DNA of 64,000 nt, from positions 4,510,967 to 4,574,966 of the forward strand of contig WPIO01000030.1 in NCBI GenBank assembly GCA_009760855.2, written 5' to 3'. Position numbers and translations under genes: made by a program. A model generated the notes under the pieces. It made no database searches and was not told the DNA's origin. It saw only the letters and a program-made list of their open reading frames with translations. This document shows, piece after piece, positions 40,395 to 50,954 of the stretch. The first letter of the stretch is position 1; the number at the start of each line of letters is the position of its first letter. Source of the stretch: Cristatella mucedo. Lineage: Eukaryota; Bryozoa; Phylactolaemata; Cristatellidae.

Positions 40395-40800
40395 ATCCTG
40401 GTCATTCAGCCTCCTCGTGCCTTCAGGTCCTGCATGGACAATAAATTTTCTGTTCAATTCCTCCGCTTAAACACCGTTGGCGACAAAAGTTTTGCTCTGC
40501 AGATCCTAGGCTGTTGGACTCTCTTCCACGATTCTTATGCAACGACAAATAGTCTCCTGCTGCTGACTATGGAACATCTTTTCCAGCCGTCTTGAGCTGC
40601 TACTTCCATGTTACTAACTGTCTCAACTGCTTACCTGACTCTGCTATACTTCCCATTTTCTCTTTGTTTCGTGGGATGAAGTCTGGTGGCTACCGAATGA
40701 GTACCAAAAGCCGTTTAGGCTGTAAGTGCGCAATAACAAAACTCGCCTGCAGAACACCCACGTAGTGTTTGTGGAGTTACAGATGGAGATACATTACAGC
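40395..40800 (+). mobile_element. L2-like LINE family 2, 3' part
   Basis: CAGCCTCCTCGTGCCTTCAG, TCCTGCATGGACAATAAATT and the family-2 3' UTR end in GAGTTACAGATGGAGATACA. Confidence 0.85.
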
Positions 40801-40804
40801 CGGA

Positions 40805-41340
40805 CATCCAACAAAATGGCTTGGCTTAGGTAATCGGCACTGACCGTCGTGTGCATTAAATCCAGATAGACACATTTGGCCGTAGTCTTCGACACTGAGA
40901 ATGTCAGTATTCGGTGGATTAATCGGAAGACAGGGGGAATAGCCGACTGTAACTCGTCCAGAGTACACTAGGGGGATGGAGGCTTCAGGCAATGGGTTCA
41001 TAGTCTCACAAGTCTTTATGTCTACGTGTAAGATAGAAAGCTACTGCTTCAATAGGATTATGTCTGTTGGGAAAATGGATGGCAAATAACCTGCCGACGA
41101 GTGATGTGAGTGAGTTGATACCCATCAAAGGCGGCAAACTGATTCCGAGGTGATGCACTCACAGACAGAGAGAGAAGCACTGACTGAGTATTGGACCTGA
41201 AATTAAATTCCATGAGGACCTATTAGATCACTGAGTGAAGGATATCGGCATGGATTATAAGGTTTCCCCTTACCGACACGAGCAGTGTCCATAGTAAGCC
41301 AGCTCGCTCATGTCGTGGAATAGTTTTGCAGAAAGTTATT
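40805..41340. other. No recognised feature
   Basis: Spacer between LINE fragments. Confidence 0.4.
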
Positions 41341-41344
41341 GATT

Positions 41345-41800
41345 ATAATGGTAGTTATACATTCTATAGCTCGCCCGGAGAACTTAATCTCTTTATAGGC
41401 ATTTTACATATGCAGTAAAGGAAGCAAGCTCAAGTGGTTAAAGGTAACATGCACAACGTCAACAAGCATAACACGCTGAAATGGTTAGTGATAACATGCA
41501 CAGTTGGTGGTAACGCTCACAATCTCAGCATGCATAACATGGTTAGAGGCTACACAGGGTCAAAATGTAAAATATGGTTAGTGATAGCATGCACAGTTCA
41601 GTATCAGCACACATAAGCACACAGTGGGCGATTCACCAGGACCCACTATATTCTATGATAGACGGGGATATTTTTAGATACTTTCTAAATGCAATCAAGT
41701 CAGAGGATGTGACGGCAGGCAGGAGTGAGTTCCAGGTTTTGGAAGCGTAAGGACTAAAGGCGTAGTCCCCAAAGGATTTGAGGTTCATAATAACCGTACT
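41345..41800 (-). mobile_element. L2-like LINE family 1 fragment with internal tandem duplication
   Basis: It carries the reverse 3' end (GAGAACTTAATCTC). The segment GGTTAGTG.(T/C)AACATGCACA occurs several times between 41430 and 41610, where other copies have it about twice. It ends in the CAAAGGATTTGAGGTT block. Confidence 0.75.
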
Positions 41801-41888
41801 TGCATACCGACCCTGTGCATGTTAGCCCGAACCATGTTATTCTTGTTGTTTATCGAGCAGACTACCACAAATAATGATATTTATAGTT

Positions 41889-41926
<38 letters not shown>

Positions 41927-42045
41927 TACATTTGATAAAGCACCCTCAGAGAACTCAGTCTCTTTCAAGCCATTCGATCGTGCTTTCTTTGCAGCAAATT
42001 GAAAGTGCCTGGCGCTAAATCTTTTGTATTATTATTATTATCCTT
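41800..42045. mobile_element. Patchwork of family-1 tails around an (AT)n repeat
   Basis: A plus-strand stretch (GAACCATGTTATTCTTGTTG) is followed by (AT)n at 41892-41922. Next comes a short minus-strand tail (GATAAAGCACCCTCAGAGAA) and another plus-strand tail (TTTGCAGCAAATTGAAAGTG) with an ATT repeat. Several insertions or rearrangements are needed to explain it. Confidence 0.6.
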
Positions 42046-42059
42046 ATTGCGAGGTGGAT

Positions 42060-42175
42060 CTAAACGGTACCGGTTGGCGAGAAGTAGTGTGATGTGGCAA
42101 CTGCGACGCTCACAATAGACAAGCATAGCTGTAGAGTTATTCACCAACTGTAAGCGCCTGATTGCATCGCACAGG
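42060..42175 (-). mobile_element. L2-like LINE family 1 fragment
   Basis: The minus-strand translation includes LVNNSTAMLVYCERRSCHIT, the QLVQNSAARLVCR block of family 1. Confidence 0.8.
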
Positions 42176-42177
42176 CC

Positions 42178-42495
42178 AGTAATGTATCTCCGTCTGTAAC
42201 TCCGCAAAGTCATAAAGACCATGTAGGTGTTACGCAAGAAAGTTTTGTATAGCGAACTCACAGCCTAAGCGGCTTTCAGTACGCATTCGGTAGCCGACAG
42301 ACTTCGTCTCACGCAACGAAGCGAAAGTGGGAAGCATAGCAGAGTCAGGAGAGCAGTTGAGGTAGTGAGTGGCATGGAATTAGCAGCTCAGGATCGCTGA
42401 AAGGATGAGCCACAGTCGGGAGCAGGAGAGTAGTTGTCGTTGCGTAATAATTGTGCAAGTGAGCCCCATAGTCTGGGACCTGCAGAGCTAAAGCT
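42178..42495 (-). mobile_element. L2-like LINE family 2, 3' end (continues at 43201)
   Basis: This is the reverse of the family-2 3' UTR from AATGTATCTCCGTCTGTAAC to CCTGCAGAGCTAAAGCTTT. Its missing left neighbour in the element resumes at 43201, after an inserted family-1 fragment. Confidence 0.88.
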
Positions 42496-43200
42496 TTCCA
42501 TGCATTCGCGACATCCCGTCTCGACTTCTCCAAATCACTGCTTACTGGCCTACCGGCATGTGCGATCAGGCGATTGCAGCTGGTGCAAAACTCCACAGCT
42601 ATGCTTGTCTGTCGTGAGCATCGCAGTTGCCACATCACACCACTTCTCGCCGACCTGCTCTGGCTACCAGTCAAGCAACGGATTGACTTCAAGGTTTTGT
42701 CGCTCACTTTTAGGTCACTTCATTCTTTGGCTCCAGCCTATCTCTCAGATATACTCCCCCACCAGGCCAAGCATCGTGCAACCAGCTTTTTGGAATCCAA
42801 CAGTTTGCCAATACCTTGTACAAACATCAAATCCTTAGGAGAACGTGAATTTAGCTCGTATGCTCCCAAAGCCTGGAACTCCCTCCCGACTTGCCTCAGA
42901 ACATCCCCTGACTTGACCACATTAAAAAAGAACTTAAGAACACACCTATTTAGGACAGCATTTAGTGGGTCCCTGTGATTCGTCCTTCATGTGCTTATCC
43001 TTGTTGACACTGTGCATGCTGCCACTAACCAGATTTGCATGGTGACCCTTTGCATGTCACCCCTAACAATGTTATTCATGTTGTTTATCAAGCATGATAT
43101 CACTCACCATTCAATTGCGTTTCCCTTTGCAGTAGATGTAAAGCGCCAAGAAAGAGATTGAGTTCTCTGAGGGCGCTTTATCAAGTGGATTATTATTAAT
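42496..43200 (+). mobile_element. L2-like LINE family 1 fragment nested in family 2
   Basis: It encodes MQLVQNSTAMLVCREHRSCH, ITPLLADLLWLPVKQRIDFK, FSSYAPKAWNSLPTCLR and LRTHLFRTAFSGSL. The whole 3' UTR, hairpin tail and an ATT repeat end at 43200. It is inserted into the family-2 element between AGCTTTAG and GACAGA. The 134-codon end frame (42574-42978) is open. Confidence 0.92.
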
Positions 43201-45060
43201 ATTATTCTGTCACCAACTGTCTTTAAGCTGAGGAATGGAACAGCTAATTTATTGTCCACACATGACCTCAGGGCACGAGGAGGCTGTAGTTGATGCAGCA
43301 GTTCAGCTAAGTATGGAGTAGCCAAGCCGTGGCGGGCCTTGTAATTCAGCGTAAGAACTTTGCTCTGTATCCGTTGCCCAACCTGCATCCATCTTAGCTG
43401 TTTTAGCAAAGGAGACACGTGCTCAAACCTCTGGGACTTGAAGACTAGCCTTGCGGCCATATTCGTAGTCAGCTGCCGTGACCTAATAGCTTTCTTTGGT
43501 AGCCCAGCTAAACGGGAATTACAACAATCAAGCCGAGACAGAACAAAGGAGCTAGTTAAATTTTTTCCAACCAACTGAGGGAGACAGCTCCTGATCTTAG
43601 ATAGGGATCGGACGTGATGGCTAGTTGTAGAAGCAGTCTTCTGAATGAAGCTCTTAAAATTTAGGCAGCTGTCAAAAACGACACCTAAATTACAAGCACA
43701 TGGTGATGGTCGCACAATAGCATCACCTATTAGAAGATCAAACCCTTTAAATCCAGCCGTATGTTTAGAGTGTCCTATGAGCAGCAGTTAAGTTTTGCCG
43801 TCATTTGATTTTCAGGAAGTTTTCTGACATCCAGGATCGAATATCGACAAGGAAACATTCAGTTTCTCAGTTGCTGCAGCAGATTCCGACTGTTTGAATG
43901 AAAAATACAACTGAGTACCGTTAGCATAAAGTGATATGCTACTCCATGAGCCTTAATCACTTTTCCCAGAGGTTGTGTATAAATGGAAAACAGCAAGGGA
44001 CCGAGTACAGACCCTTGAGGGACTCCACTGGTGACCCTTCTCGTGTGTGTGACCTGACCTACACATGACACGGATTGGACACGATTAGGCAAGTGCAATT
44101 TAAACTACGCCAGTGCCTCATCGGCAAGCCCGATCATTGTTCTCAATCGTTCAAGCAGAACATCGTGATCAATGGTGTCGAAAGCAGCAGACAGATCTAG
44201 CGGAGCTAGGGCAGTGACTTCCCCGTCATCGTCGCCACGTAGAATGTCATTGTTAACACGGAGGAGAGCAGTTTCAGTGAAGTGCTGTCTCTTGAACCCT
44301 GATTGAAATGTTTCTGACATTTCATTATTTTAAATATGCTCAACCAGCTGCTTAGCAACACATTTTTCAAGAATCTTTGACAAGAAAAAAAGATCGGAAA
44401 CTGGGCGATAGTTTACAAGGACTTCTTTATCTAATCCAGACTTTTTAAGTATGGGTCAAACGATTGCCGATTTGAAAGACTTGGGGTCGACCCTTTTCCC
44501 CAGAGAAACATTAAAAATCTTGGTTATTGCAGAGCTAAATTGGGCCGCTAGTGAAGACCACCGAGATGACGGTATAGGGTCTTCAGGAGACGAGCTCTTT
44601 TTGCTAGACCTTATTAAGCTAGCCACATCGCATGCAGAAACCTCGAAGAACCTTTAAAGGAAGGTGATAGGTTGTGGAACTGCGATTGCTTTAGTCGCAG
44701 GCGGCTTAATAGAGGCAAGGATATGCACATTTTTTTCCAGTAAAGAAGGCTGAAAACTTTTTGGCTGAGCCCGTAATATCTGGGCAGTCAGACCTCATAG
44801 CATTGGCCAGTAAATGGTTTACTGTTTTGTAAATCTGTTTAGGGTCCGACTGGCATCAATTCAACTTTCGAATGAAAAAAGAAGAACTGGCTTTTAATGC
44901 TTTCGGGAGTAAACTCGAAGGAAGGCTTTGAAATTGATTAGATCTGCACCAGGCCCCGATTTCTTGAAACGACGTTCAAGCCTGTGCTTAACCCGGCGCA
45001 TCTTTAAGAGTTTTTTTGTAAATTGAAAGGAATCTTCACGACTTTGAACACGGATAGAAT
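43201..45060 (-). mobile_element. L2-like LINE family 2, RT region
   Basis: Minus strand: FQSGFKRQHFTETALLRVNN and LDLSAAFDTIDHDVLLERLR (44105-44320), then GVPQGSVLGPLLFSIYTQPL. Motif C is broken: near 43915-43932 one base is lost and the second catalytic Asp region is changed. The C-terminus lies at 43205-43715 (FVLSRLDCCNSRLAGLPKKA). Dead copy. It is cut at 43200 by a family-1 LINE and at 45060 by an LTR. Confidence 0.9.
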
Positions 45061-45909
45061 TGTACCCTGGCTAGGTTTGAATGGGTGGGACCGGACGGCT
45101 GTAATGAGGGTCACCGGCTAGACCGGGTCGGACCTACGGCATGGCCGGATGTGTCCGGTGTCTTGGGTAGGAGAAGTTGGCCGAGTAAGTCATGGTTTAG
45201 GAGGCTCCCGGTCTCGCTGAGTTATGCACCTGGATTCGTGCAGGCGTGCTCCGACGATGCTGCCACGCATGCAAGGGAACGAGTACCCAAGGCTCGAGCG
45301 GAGCTGGATAGCACGCTCGTTGGTGAGACTTGTATATTCCACGTTCCCCGTGTAGCATGTTCGTGACCTCCGTGTGTTGGCGTCTTTCGGTGGAAGCTCT
45401 CGACTGTGGTTGCTATCGACTCGGACTAGCCTAGCAGTTACTCAGCCAGCCGGGTCTTGGACGGCGTACGCTCGTACTGTTGGATTCGGAGTCGGTGCAA
45501 CGACAGGAGTTAATAAATATAAATATAGTTCACTTGTATAGCGCCCTAAGAGAACTTAATCTCTATTCAGGCGCTTCACATGTGCCTCGGGGCTCGAGCC
45601 CACGACCTCAGTCAGACCTTGGTCGGGGCGAGCACCTTAACCGCTAGACCAAACCAGATTGCGGAAGCCAACTGACCAAGTGACACGTTTGTTGGCGCTT
45701 GCTGCGTCGTCTTGTGCCCCTATAGTGTGCTTTGCTTAGGACCCTCCCTGTAGACTTGTTTAGTTCCCCTGCTGTTGTTGGCGCATGCGTTATTATAAAG
45801 AGGTTTAACCTGACTGCCGCTCGTCTTACCCTAGCTCAGCGCCATGACGAGCGGCAGCGTGGCCGGAGTATGGCGGGAACTAGCCTTTGACCCCTGGAAC
45901 TCGGTTACA
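45061..45909 (+). mobile_element. Solo LTR, forward orientation, with SINE insert
   Basis: It starts TGTACCCTGG and ends CTCGGTTACA, the TG...CA ends of an LTR. It is flanked by GAAT at 45057-45060 and 45910-45913. Without the SINE-A at 45511-45659 it is about 700 bases, matching in reverse the LTR at 46090-46827. No internal gag/pol sequence is present. The superfamily cannot be assigned; a 4-bp duplication fits several LTR groups. Confidence 0.88.
45511..45659 (-). mobile_element. SINE-A inside the solo LTR
   Basis: The minus strand has box A-like TCTAGCGGTTAAGGTGCTCG, box B-like GTGGGCTCGAGCCCCG, then GAAGCGCCTGAATAGAGATT and AAGTTCTCTTAGGGCGCTAT with an AT-rich tail. The other LTR copy runs straight through the site (CGACAGGACTGTGGAAGCC). 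Confidence 0.9.
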
Positions 45910-45913
45910 GAAT

Positions 45914-46089
45914 GAACGGGTGCATGCTTGTCAAGAGCATTCCCGAGTGTCGTGTTCATCGCATCGGTGAGGGTATCGAGGCTGCCGGTCGAGTCTGAGG
46001 CAGATCAAGAAGACCTGCATAACAAACAGATTTCAAAAACTTGTCTATGTTAATGCCTTGTAAATTACGTCGTTTGACAAGGTTGACAT
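45914..46089 (-). mobile_element. LINE family 2 piece between the two LTRs
   Basis: The sequence (plus CAGATCAAGAAGACC, AACAAACAGATTTCAAAA) matches the pre-RT region of the copy at 37.6 kb, in the same minus orientation. It links the endonuclease segment to the RT segment. Confidence 0.82.
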
Positions 46090-46827
46090 TGTAACCGGGT
46101 TCCAGGGGTCAGAGGCTAATTCCCGCCAAACCCCGCCATACTCCTGTCACGCTGCCGCTCGCCATGCCGCCGAGCTAGGGTAAGACGAGCGGCCGTCAGG
46201 TTAAACCTCTTTAAGATAACGCATGCGCCAACAACAACGGGTGAACTAAACAAGTCTACATGGAGGGTCCTATACACAGTACACTACGGGGGCGCAAGAC
46301 GACGCAGCAAGGGCGAACAAACGTGTTAGTTGGGGTCAGTCGGCTTCCACAGTCCTGTCGTTGTACCGACTCCGAGTCCAACAGCACGAGCGTACGCCGT
46401 CCAAAACCCGGCTGGCTGAGAAACTGCTGGCTAGTCCGAGTCGATAACTACCACAGTCGTAAGCTTCCGCCGAAAGACGCCAACACACGTGGGGAGGGTC
46501 ACGAACACGCTACGCGGGGAACGCGGTATAAAAACAAGTCAACAACGAGCGAGCTATCCAGCTCCGCTCGGGCCTTGGGTACTCGTTCCCTTGCGTGCGT
46601 GGCAGCATCGCCGGAGCACGCCTGCACGAATCCAGGTGCATAACGCGGCGAGACCGTGAGCCTCCAACACCACGACTTACTTGGCCAACTTCCCGTACCC
46701 AAGAGCCCCGGTGACCTCACGTCACCGCATACATCCGGCCGTGCCGTAGGTCCGACCCCGGCCTAGCCGGTGACCCTAACCCTCACTATAGCCGTCCGGT
46801 CCCAGCCAACCGACCCAGCCGGGTACA
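46090..46827 (-). mobile_element. Solo LTR, reverse orientation
   Basis: On the minus strand it starts TGTACCCGGC and ends CCCGGTTACA. It is flanked by ACAT at 46086-46089 and 46828-46831. It is collinear with the LTR at 45061-45909 apart from that copy's SINE. No internal retroelement region adjoins it. The minus-strand frame at 46499-46720 is a by-product. Confidence 0.9.
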
Positions 46828-46831
46828 ACAT

Positions 46832-47849
46832 TAGCCTGTACGTACAAGGGAGCAGGAACAGTAAACGAGACCGAACAATGATCTGAGAGAGTCTGTGGGC
46901 ACACCACAAGGTCAGTGGGGAGGACATTCTTAGTGATCACGAAATCTAGAATGTGGCCACCGACGTGGGTGGTACGATTAATGTGTTGAACCAAACCAAA
47001 ATTCTCCAGACAGTCAAGAAATGAGCGGACCTGGCTGTTGCTAGGGTTGTCAACGTGAATATTGCAGTCTCCTACAATCAGTAACGGCCCGTCACACACA
47101 AATATTTTAGCGAGGAACTCTGAAAACTCCTCTATAAACAAGTTTAAACTGCCAGAAGGAGGCCGGTATATCACAATAGTGAGAGGCATTGTCTTTGATG
47201 AAGACCTGATTGCAACCGATTCAAACGATGGCCCATGCGAAAAACTGCACTTCTTATAGCCAAACGATTCACGAACAACAATTGAAACCCCGCCAACAAT
47301 CTTGTCAGAACGCGTGGACTGATAGAATGGGAACCCCGGTGGAGTGGTCTCAGAAATACAGCTAGTGGAACAAGGCGTCATCCAAGTTTCGGTGAGCAGA
47401 AATGCACCTAGCTTCTCCGGGACCGCCTGATCGCGGATAAGTAACCCCTTGGTTTTTAGCGAGCGGACATTTAGTAGGCGGAATTTAAGAGGCTTTACAA
47501 CGACTGGGCGACGGCGATGAAGTGGCTTGTATTCACGTCGGCGTGTATCCGGCCCGGCGGACGCTGGCCCTTCGAATTTGAATTGGACCTTAATAACGGC
47601 CGCCGGTCGCCGTTTCACACCGTGCTGGGCTACGGCGGGTGGGCTACTACCGCAACAAGTAATATTCAGCGCTTTAAACTTATGGGTCGTAGATTTGATA
47701 GCCGAGCGGTTGATAGGGCGAACGCAGGATGCAGGAAGGTTCTCACTGACCCGCCGGAGAAGGCCCGCCTTTAGGTATCGACTAATGGCGACACCACACC
47801 TTATGCTAAGCAGGTCCTGCTTTGTGTAGCATATCCGAGGACAGCTCAT
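46832..47849 (-). pseudogene. LINE family 2 APE-type endonuclease, open frame cut by an LTR
   Basis: The frame is uninterrupted from 47849 to the LTR edge. N-terminal part of unknown function (MSCPRICYTKQDLLSIRCG...), then the endonuclease: LNVRSL, LLTETW (catalytic Glu), GGVSIVVRES, IYRPPSG, LIVGDCNIHVD (the GDFN motif with Cys), THVGGHILDFVI and LSDHCSVSF (catalytic Asp-His). These are the signature positions of APE-like nucleases that nick target DNA in LINE retrotransposition. The reverse LTR replaces the C-terminal continuation, so the RT is separated by two LTR insertions. No stop in over 330 codons is unusual for this window. Confidence 0.92.
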
Positions 47850-48420
47850 AAATAGTCACAGCTAAGATATCAGCCGAATACCCGAAGGTATCATGGAGAA
47901 ATCAGGCAAAGGTCCACACCTTGCTAGGAATCGCCCGAGGCCGCTCTTTAGCGCGGGGAGGAATGTAGTAGTAGTTAGTCTCACGGCCAATGTTTGAGGC
48001 AACATCGTGCACAGCCAACGTTTAAGGCAACATCACGGCCCTGTTCGGGGTATCAGTTGATTGGACGACTCGACACGATTTGACTGCAGGTCGTGGTGCA
48101 CATAGTAGCAGCAGCGTGTGTCCATCACATATCTCCGGTCGACTAGGGGTTCTCGCGATATGCCGGTCCCGTATCCCGACAAAGCAGTCGACAAAGGCCG
48201 ACTGCTCGCTCCTTCTCTCTTGAATGGCCCATGTCACCTGACTTGATGCAGTAATACGCTTCACCCTGATCATGTTGGACGTGAGCATGGGTAGTATTGT
48301 CGTGGCATTTCGTGAAGCCTTCTCGAGCTCGACGGCAGCCGCTCGACGGCAGCCGACTCGACGTACCGAGCTCGAGTGTATGAGTTCGAGGAAGTTGGAG
48401 AGTTTGAGAAACTAAATTGA
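47850..48420 (-). mobile_element. Probable 5' region of LINE family 2
   Basis: This GC-rich stretch directly precedes the endonuclease frame. It contains short minus frames (48022-48288, 48270-48497) and a CTCGACGGCAGCCG duplication near 48327-48354. It has no match elsewhere in the window, because other copies are 5'-truncated; assignment rests on position and composition. Confidence 0.4.
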
Positions 48421-48424
48421 TTCA

Positions 48425-49470
48425 CCATTCCTCGGCAAGCCATTCCCGCTTCATTGGATATCGAAGAGCGTAAAACGACTCTTCTCACTGAGTTCATTTG
48501 TCAGCCATCTCTTTGGTCATCTGTTTTTCGAAACTCGGCTTTCCTGTGATGATTTTATTTAGAAATCGCTCGACTTTCTGATCTGCTTTTCTCAGAGAGA
48601 AATAAGCCACTGCCGTAATATGCGACGAATTTATTGTTGACATTTTTAAAGTTACCAGTCTCCTAGTTAACGAAATTGTCCACACCGATAGAACGTCCTT
48701 GAATTGTATTACATGCAATCATGGACATGTATAGCATAACTTATCCAAACAAAATCAGAAATGAACTCATGTAGTTATTTAAAAGCAGAGCCTATGTTTA
48801 AAGTATCTCGCGCAGTTTTGGCAGAGTTATTGAATTTATAAGGCACAAAGCTTCACCGAATATGAATATGAATATACTTAAAAATTACAATCACCTACCA
48901 AAACGTGAAGAAAAAATGTACCTCAATACATTAAGGTTCATCTTTTTTCCATACCTCTTCTTTCCAGATGCCGCTAGCCTGTATTTACGAAACTAGCAGC
49001 CGTCATCTCTACGAGTTGGGCTTTAAGACGTTTTCAGGAGCCTCGTATATTTCGGTCATCAGATTTCAGATGTGACAGGCGAACGACTTTAGCTTCAGCT
49101 GCATCCTCATTGATACCTGAAAGGTTCTCAAAACTTGAAAATAGAAAGTACTCATGGTGCAAAGAGGAGACATACTTCATGGGCCGACGCAAAGGGATTG
49201 TGAGCGCGACTAATCCTGTTAATACCTTGGCGTAGTCGTACCAGACCCATCTACCTGCCTCTTTTTCAGATAGATTTCCTACGCGATATTGCAGACAGCA
49301 TCAATCGCATCTTAAAGCTGAGCATGCCCTGGCAGACTTTTGAAAGAAGTGAATAATCAAGTTACCCCGTATCGGAGCAGGAATTACAATCTTTTTGGGT
49401 TTTACGCCATGCTGACTCAGCAACGGTTGAAGAGTAGTAGCCGCTTGAAGTTAGCTAGGTTCGAAATCAC
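48425..49470. other. No recognised feature
   Basis: No exon or repeat that I can name. Confidence 0.4.
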
Positions 49471-49475
49471 AAATA

Positions 49476-49841
49476 TTGCGCGTTGCTTTTGCAAATTTTT
49501 ATCGAAATGAAATAGCTACAGACGACGCCATCTTTAAATATGCCACACAACAGACACACTTCCTCACACTATCTAATGAAAAAACGAGCAAGGACGTTAC
49601 GGCATCTTCAACAAGCAGAGAGGAAATCGGCAAGGAGTCGTCTCAGTCATCATCATGCATCGGCTTTGGAAATACCCGAAATTCCCGAATCGTAGTACAA
49701 ACACAATCAAAACCAGGTTCGCTGAGTAGTAATTCCGAATCATTAGAGGAGCAGTGCATAACATTTACAGTTTGCAGAATAGCAGTCTCTCGAAGTGAGC
49801 TTCAAAATTTGCAGGCTCCAAACTGGCTAAAAATGACATAA
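49476..49841 (+). CDS. Unrecognised ORF, 121 codons, Ser/Glu-rich
   Basis: The product is rich in Ser, Thr and Glu (KTSKDVTASSTSREEIGKES). I recognise no domain. The track start is a TTG codon, not ATG; the frame may be open by chance or belong to a decayed mobile element. No splice signals were established. Confidence 0.18.
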   Translation: MRVAFANFYRNEIATDDAIFKYATQQTHFLTLSNEKTSKDVTASSTSREEIGKESSQSSSCIGFGNTRNSRIVVQTQSKPGSLSSNSESLEEQCITFTVCRIAVSRSELQNLQAPNWLKMT

Positions 49842-50073
49842 AAGAAATTTCTTTAACAGCATCATCATTGAAAACTAAGACACGAGACATATGCCCTGCA
49901 CAATAGCCAGTTTAATAGTCTCTCTCAAGCAAAATTATAAGCTTTCGCTTTTAAAACCATGTATGGAGTTTCCCAACATAGTGAGAGGATTCAACAATGT
50001 GGTTCACCCGTGCTAAAGCGATTGTTTTAAGGCTATTGACATATAGATAAACAATGTTAAGTTCATTTCTGCA

Positions 50074-50115
50074 GCTGTCATTCGTAAGCCGTCATTCGTA
50101 GGCCGTCATTCGTAA
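50074..50115. repeat. 14-bp tandem repeat, three copies
   Basis: GCYGTCATTCGTAR is repeated three times (50074-50087, 50088-50101, 50102-50115) with two variable positions. Confidence 0.9.
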
Positions 50116-50227
50116 TTAATCGCCTAGAAGTATTGCCAAAATTACTGTCAAGACGTATTTGTCTCAACATATTTTTCAAAAGACTTCTGGTTAACTTAGG
50201 CAGTTCCATAACGTATTATCAGAATAA

Positions 50228-50386
50228 AGGTTGGCTGATTTAAAAGCCTCATTTGTGTAGCGGCATGACAGCCTTAATGACTATCCCCACCGCCTGCAGT
50301 AGCCAATAAAGGATTGCCCACGGCAGGATTCAAGCCCCCGACCTGGATTGTTAAGGGCAAGCAACTTACCTCCTAGGCTAATAGGT
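50228..50386 (-). mobile_element. SINE-B, near full length
   Basis: The minus strand has TTAGCCTAGGAGGTAAGTTG (box A region) and GTCGGGGGCTTGAATCC (box B region). It ends GAGGCTTTTAAATCAGCC. Confidence 0.85.
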
Positions 50387-50394
50387 ACACTCAC

Positions 50395-50615
50395 ATTAAA
50401 GGTACTCAGAGCTGTCTCTAGAAGCTTTTCACGTGCTAATGCTTCCTTTTGAGCTTCAATTTTCCTTTTAGATTGAGTTTGCTTGGCATTTTTCGTTAGC
50501 TCAGCACCAGCAGGTTCTGCTATTTGCCAGACTTTGATCAAGATACCACTTCTTAAATAGCGGATGTTCAGAAGGAGATTTTTCAGTTCTCTAAAGTTTG
50601 AAAAACAAGCGCATA
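50395..50615 (-). CDS. Unrecognised charged ORF fragment
   Basis: The minus frame from a stop near 50617 reads FRELKNLLLNIRYLRSGI, LIKVWQIAEPAGAELTK and KRKIEAQKEALAREKLLETA, then runs into the SINE-B. It looks like real protein (amphipathic, Lys/Glu-rich helix) but I know of no family. It could be an exon or a decayed element cut by the SINE. Confidence 0.22.
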
Positions 50616-50954
50616 CTTAAGCTTTCAGGGACTTAATAGCGTAATCGATAAATGCCTTTATCAACCAAACTTAGCAAGCTTTTAGCGCTCACATAACAAT
50701 TCAGCACACACTGCTAGTAAGAGATTTTGATAATCGGTGGCCATGAGTGTCTTTATGTTTGTTTTCGAATTCTGGATAAGCATTCGAAAGCCTTTTCTGT
50801 CTTTTACATGCTTTTTACCCCGCATGTCACTCATCCCATTGGTATATATTCCCTTTAGTTGTAAAGGACATGGGAGGAAATTAGTTCGAGTAGGGCGCCA
50901 CCCAACGACTTATATCATTCTGAATACTATTGTGAGTAAATATAAATACATATA

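Noticed and set aside
42345-42707. Minus-strand ORF of 120 codons
   Set aside because: It is the antisense of a family-1 LINE coding strand; similar shadows occur at 38573, 38978, 18588 and 42738.
46260-46643. 127-codon plus-strand ORF
   Set aside because: It lies wholly inside the reverse solo LTR and shows no protein signature.
45061-46827. DNA transposon or foldback element with long terminal inverted repeats
   Set aside because: Each arm has TG...CA ends and its own 4-bp duplication, so two solo LTRs explain it better.
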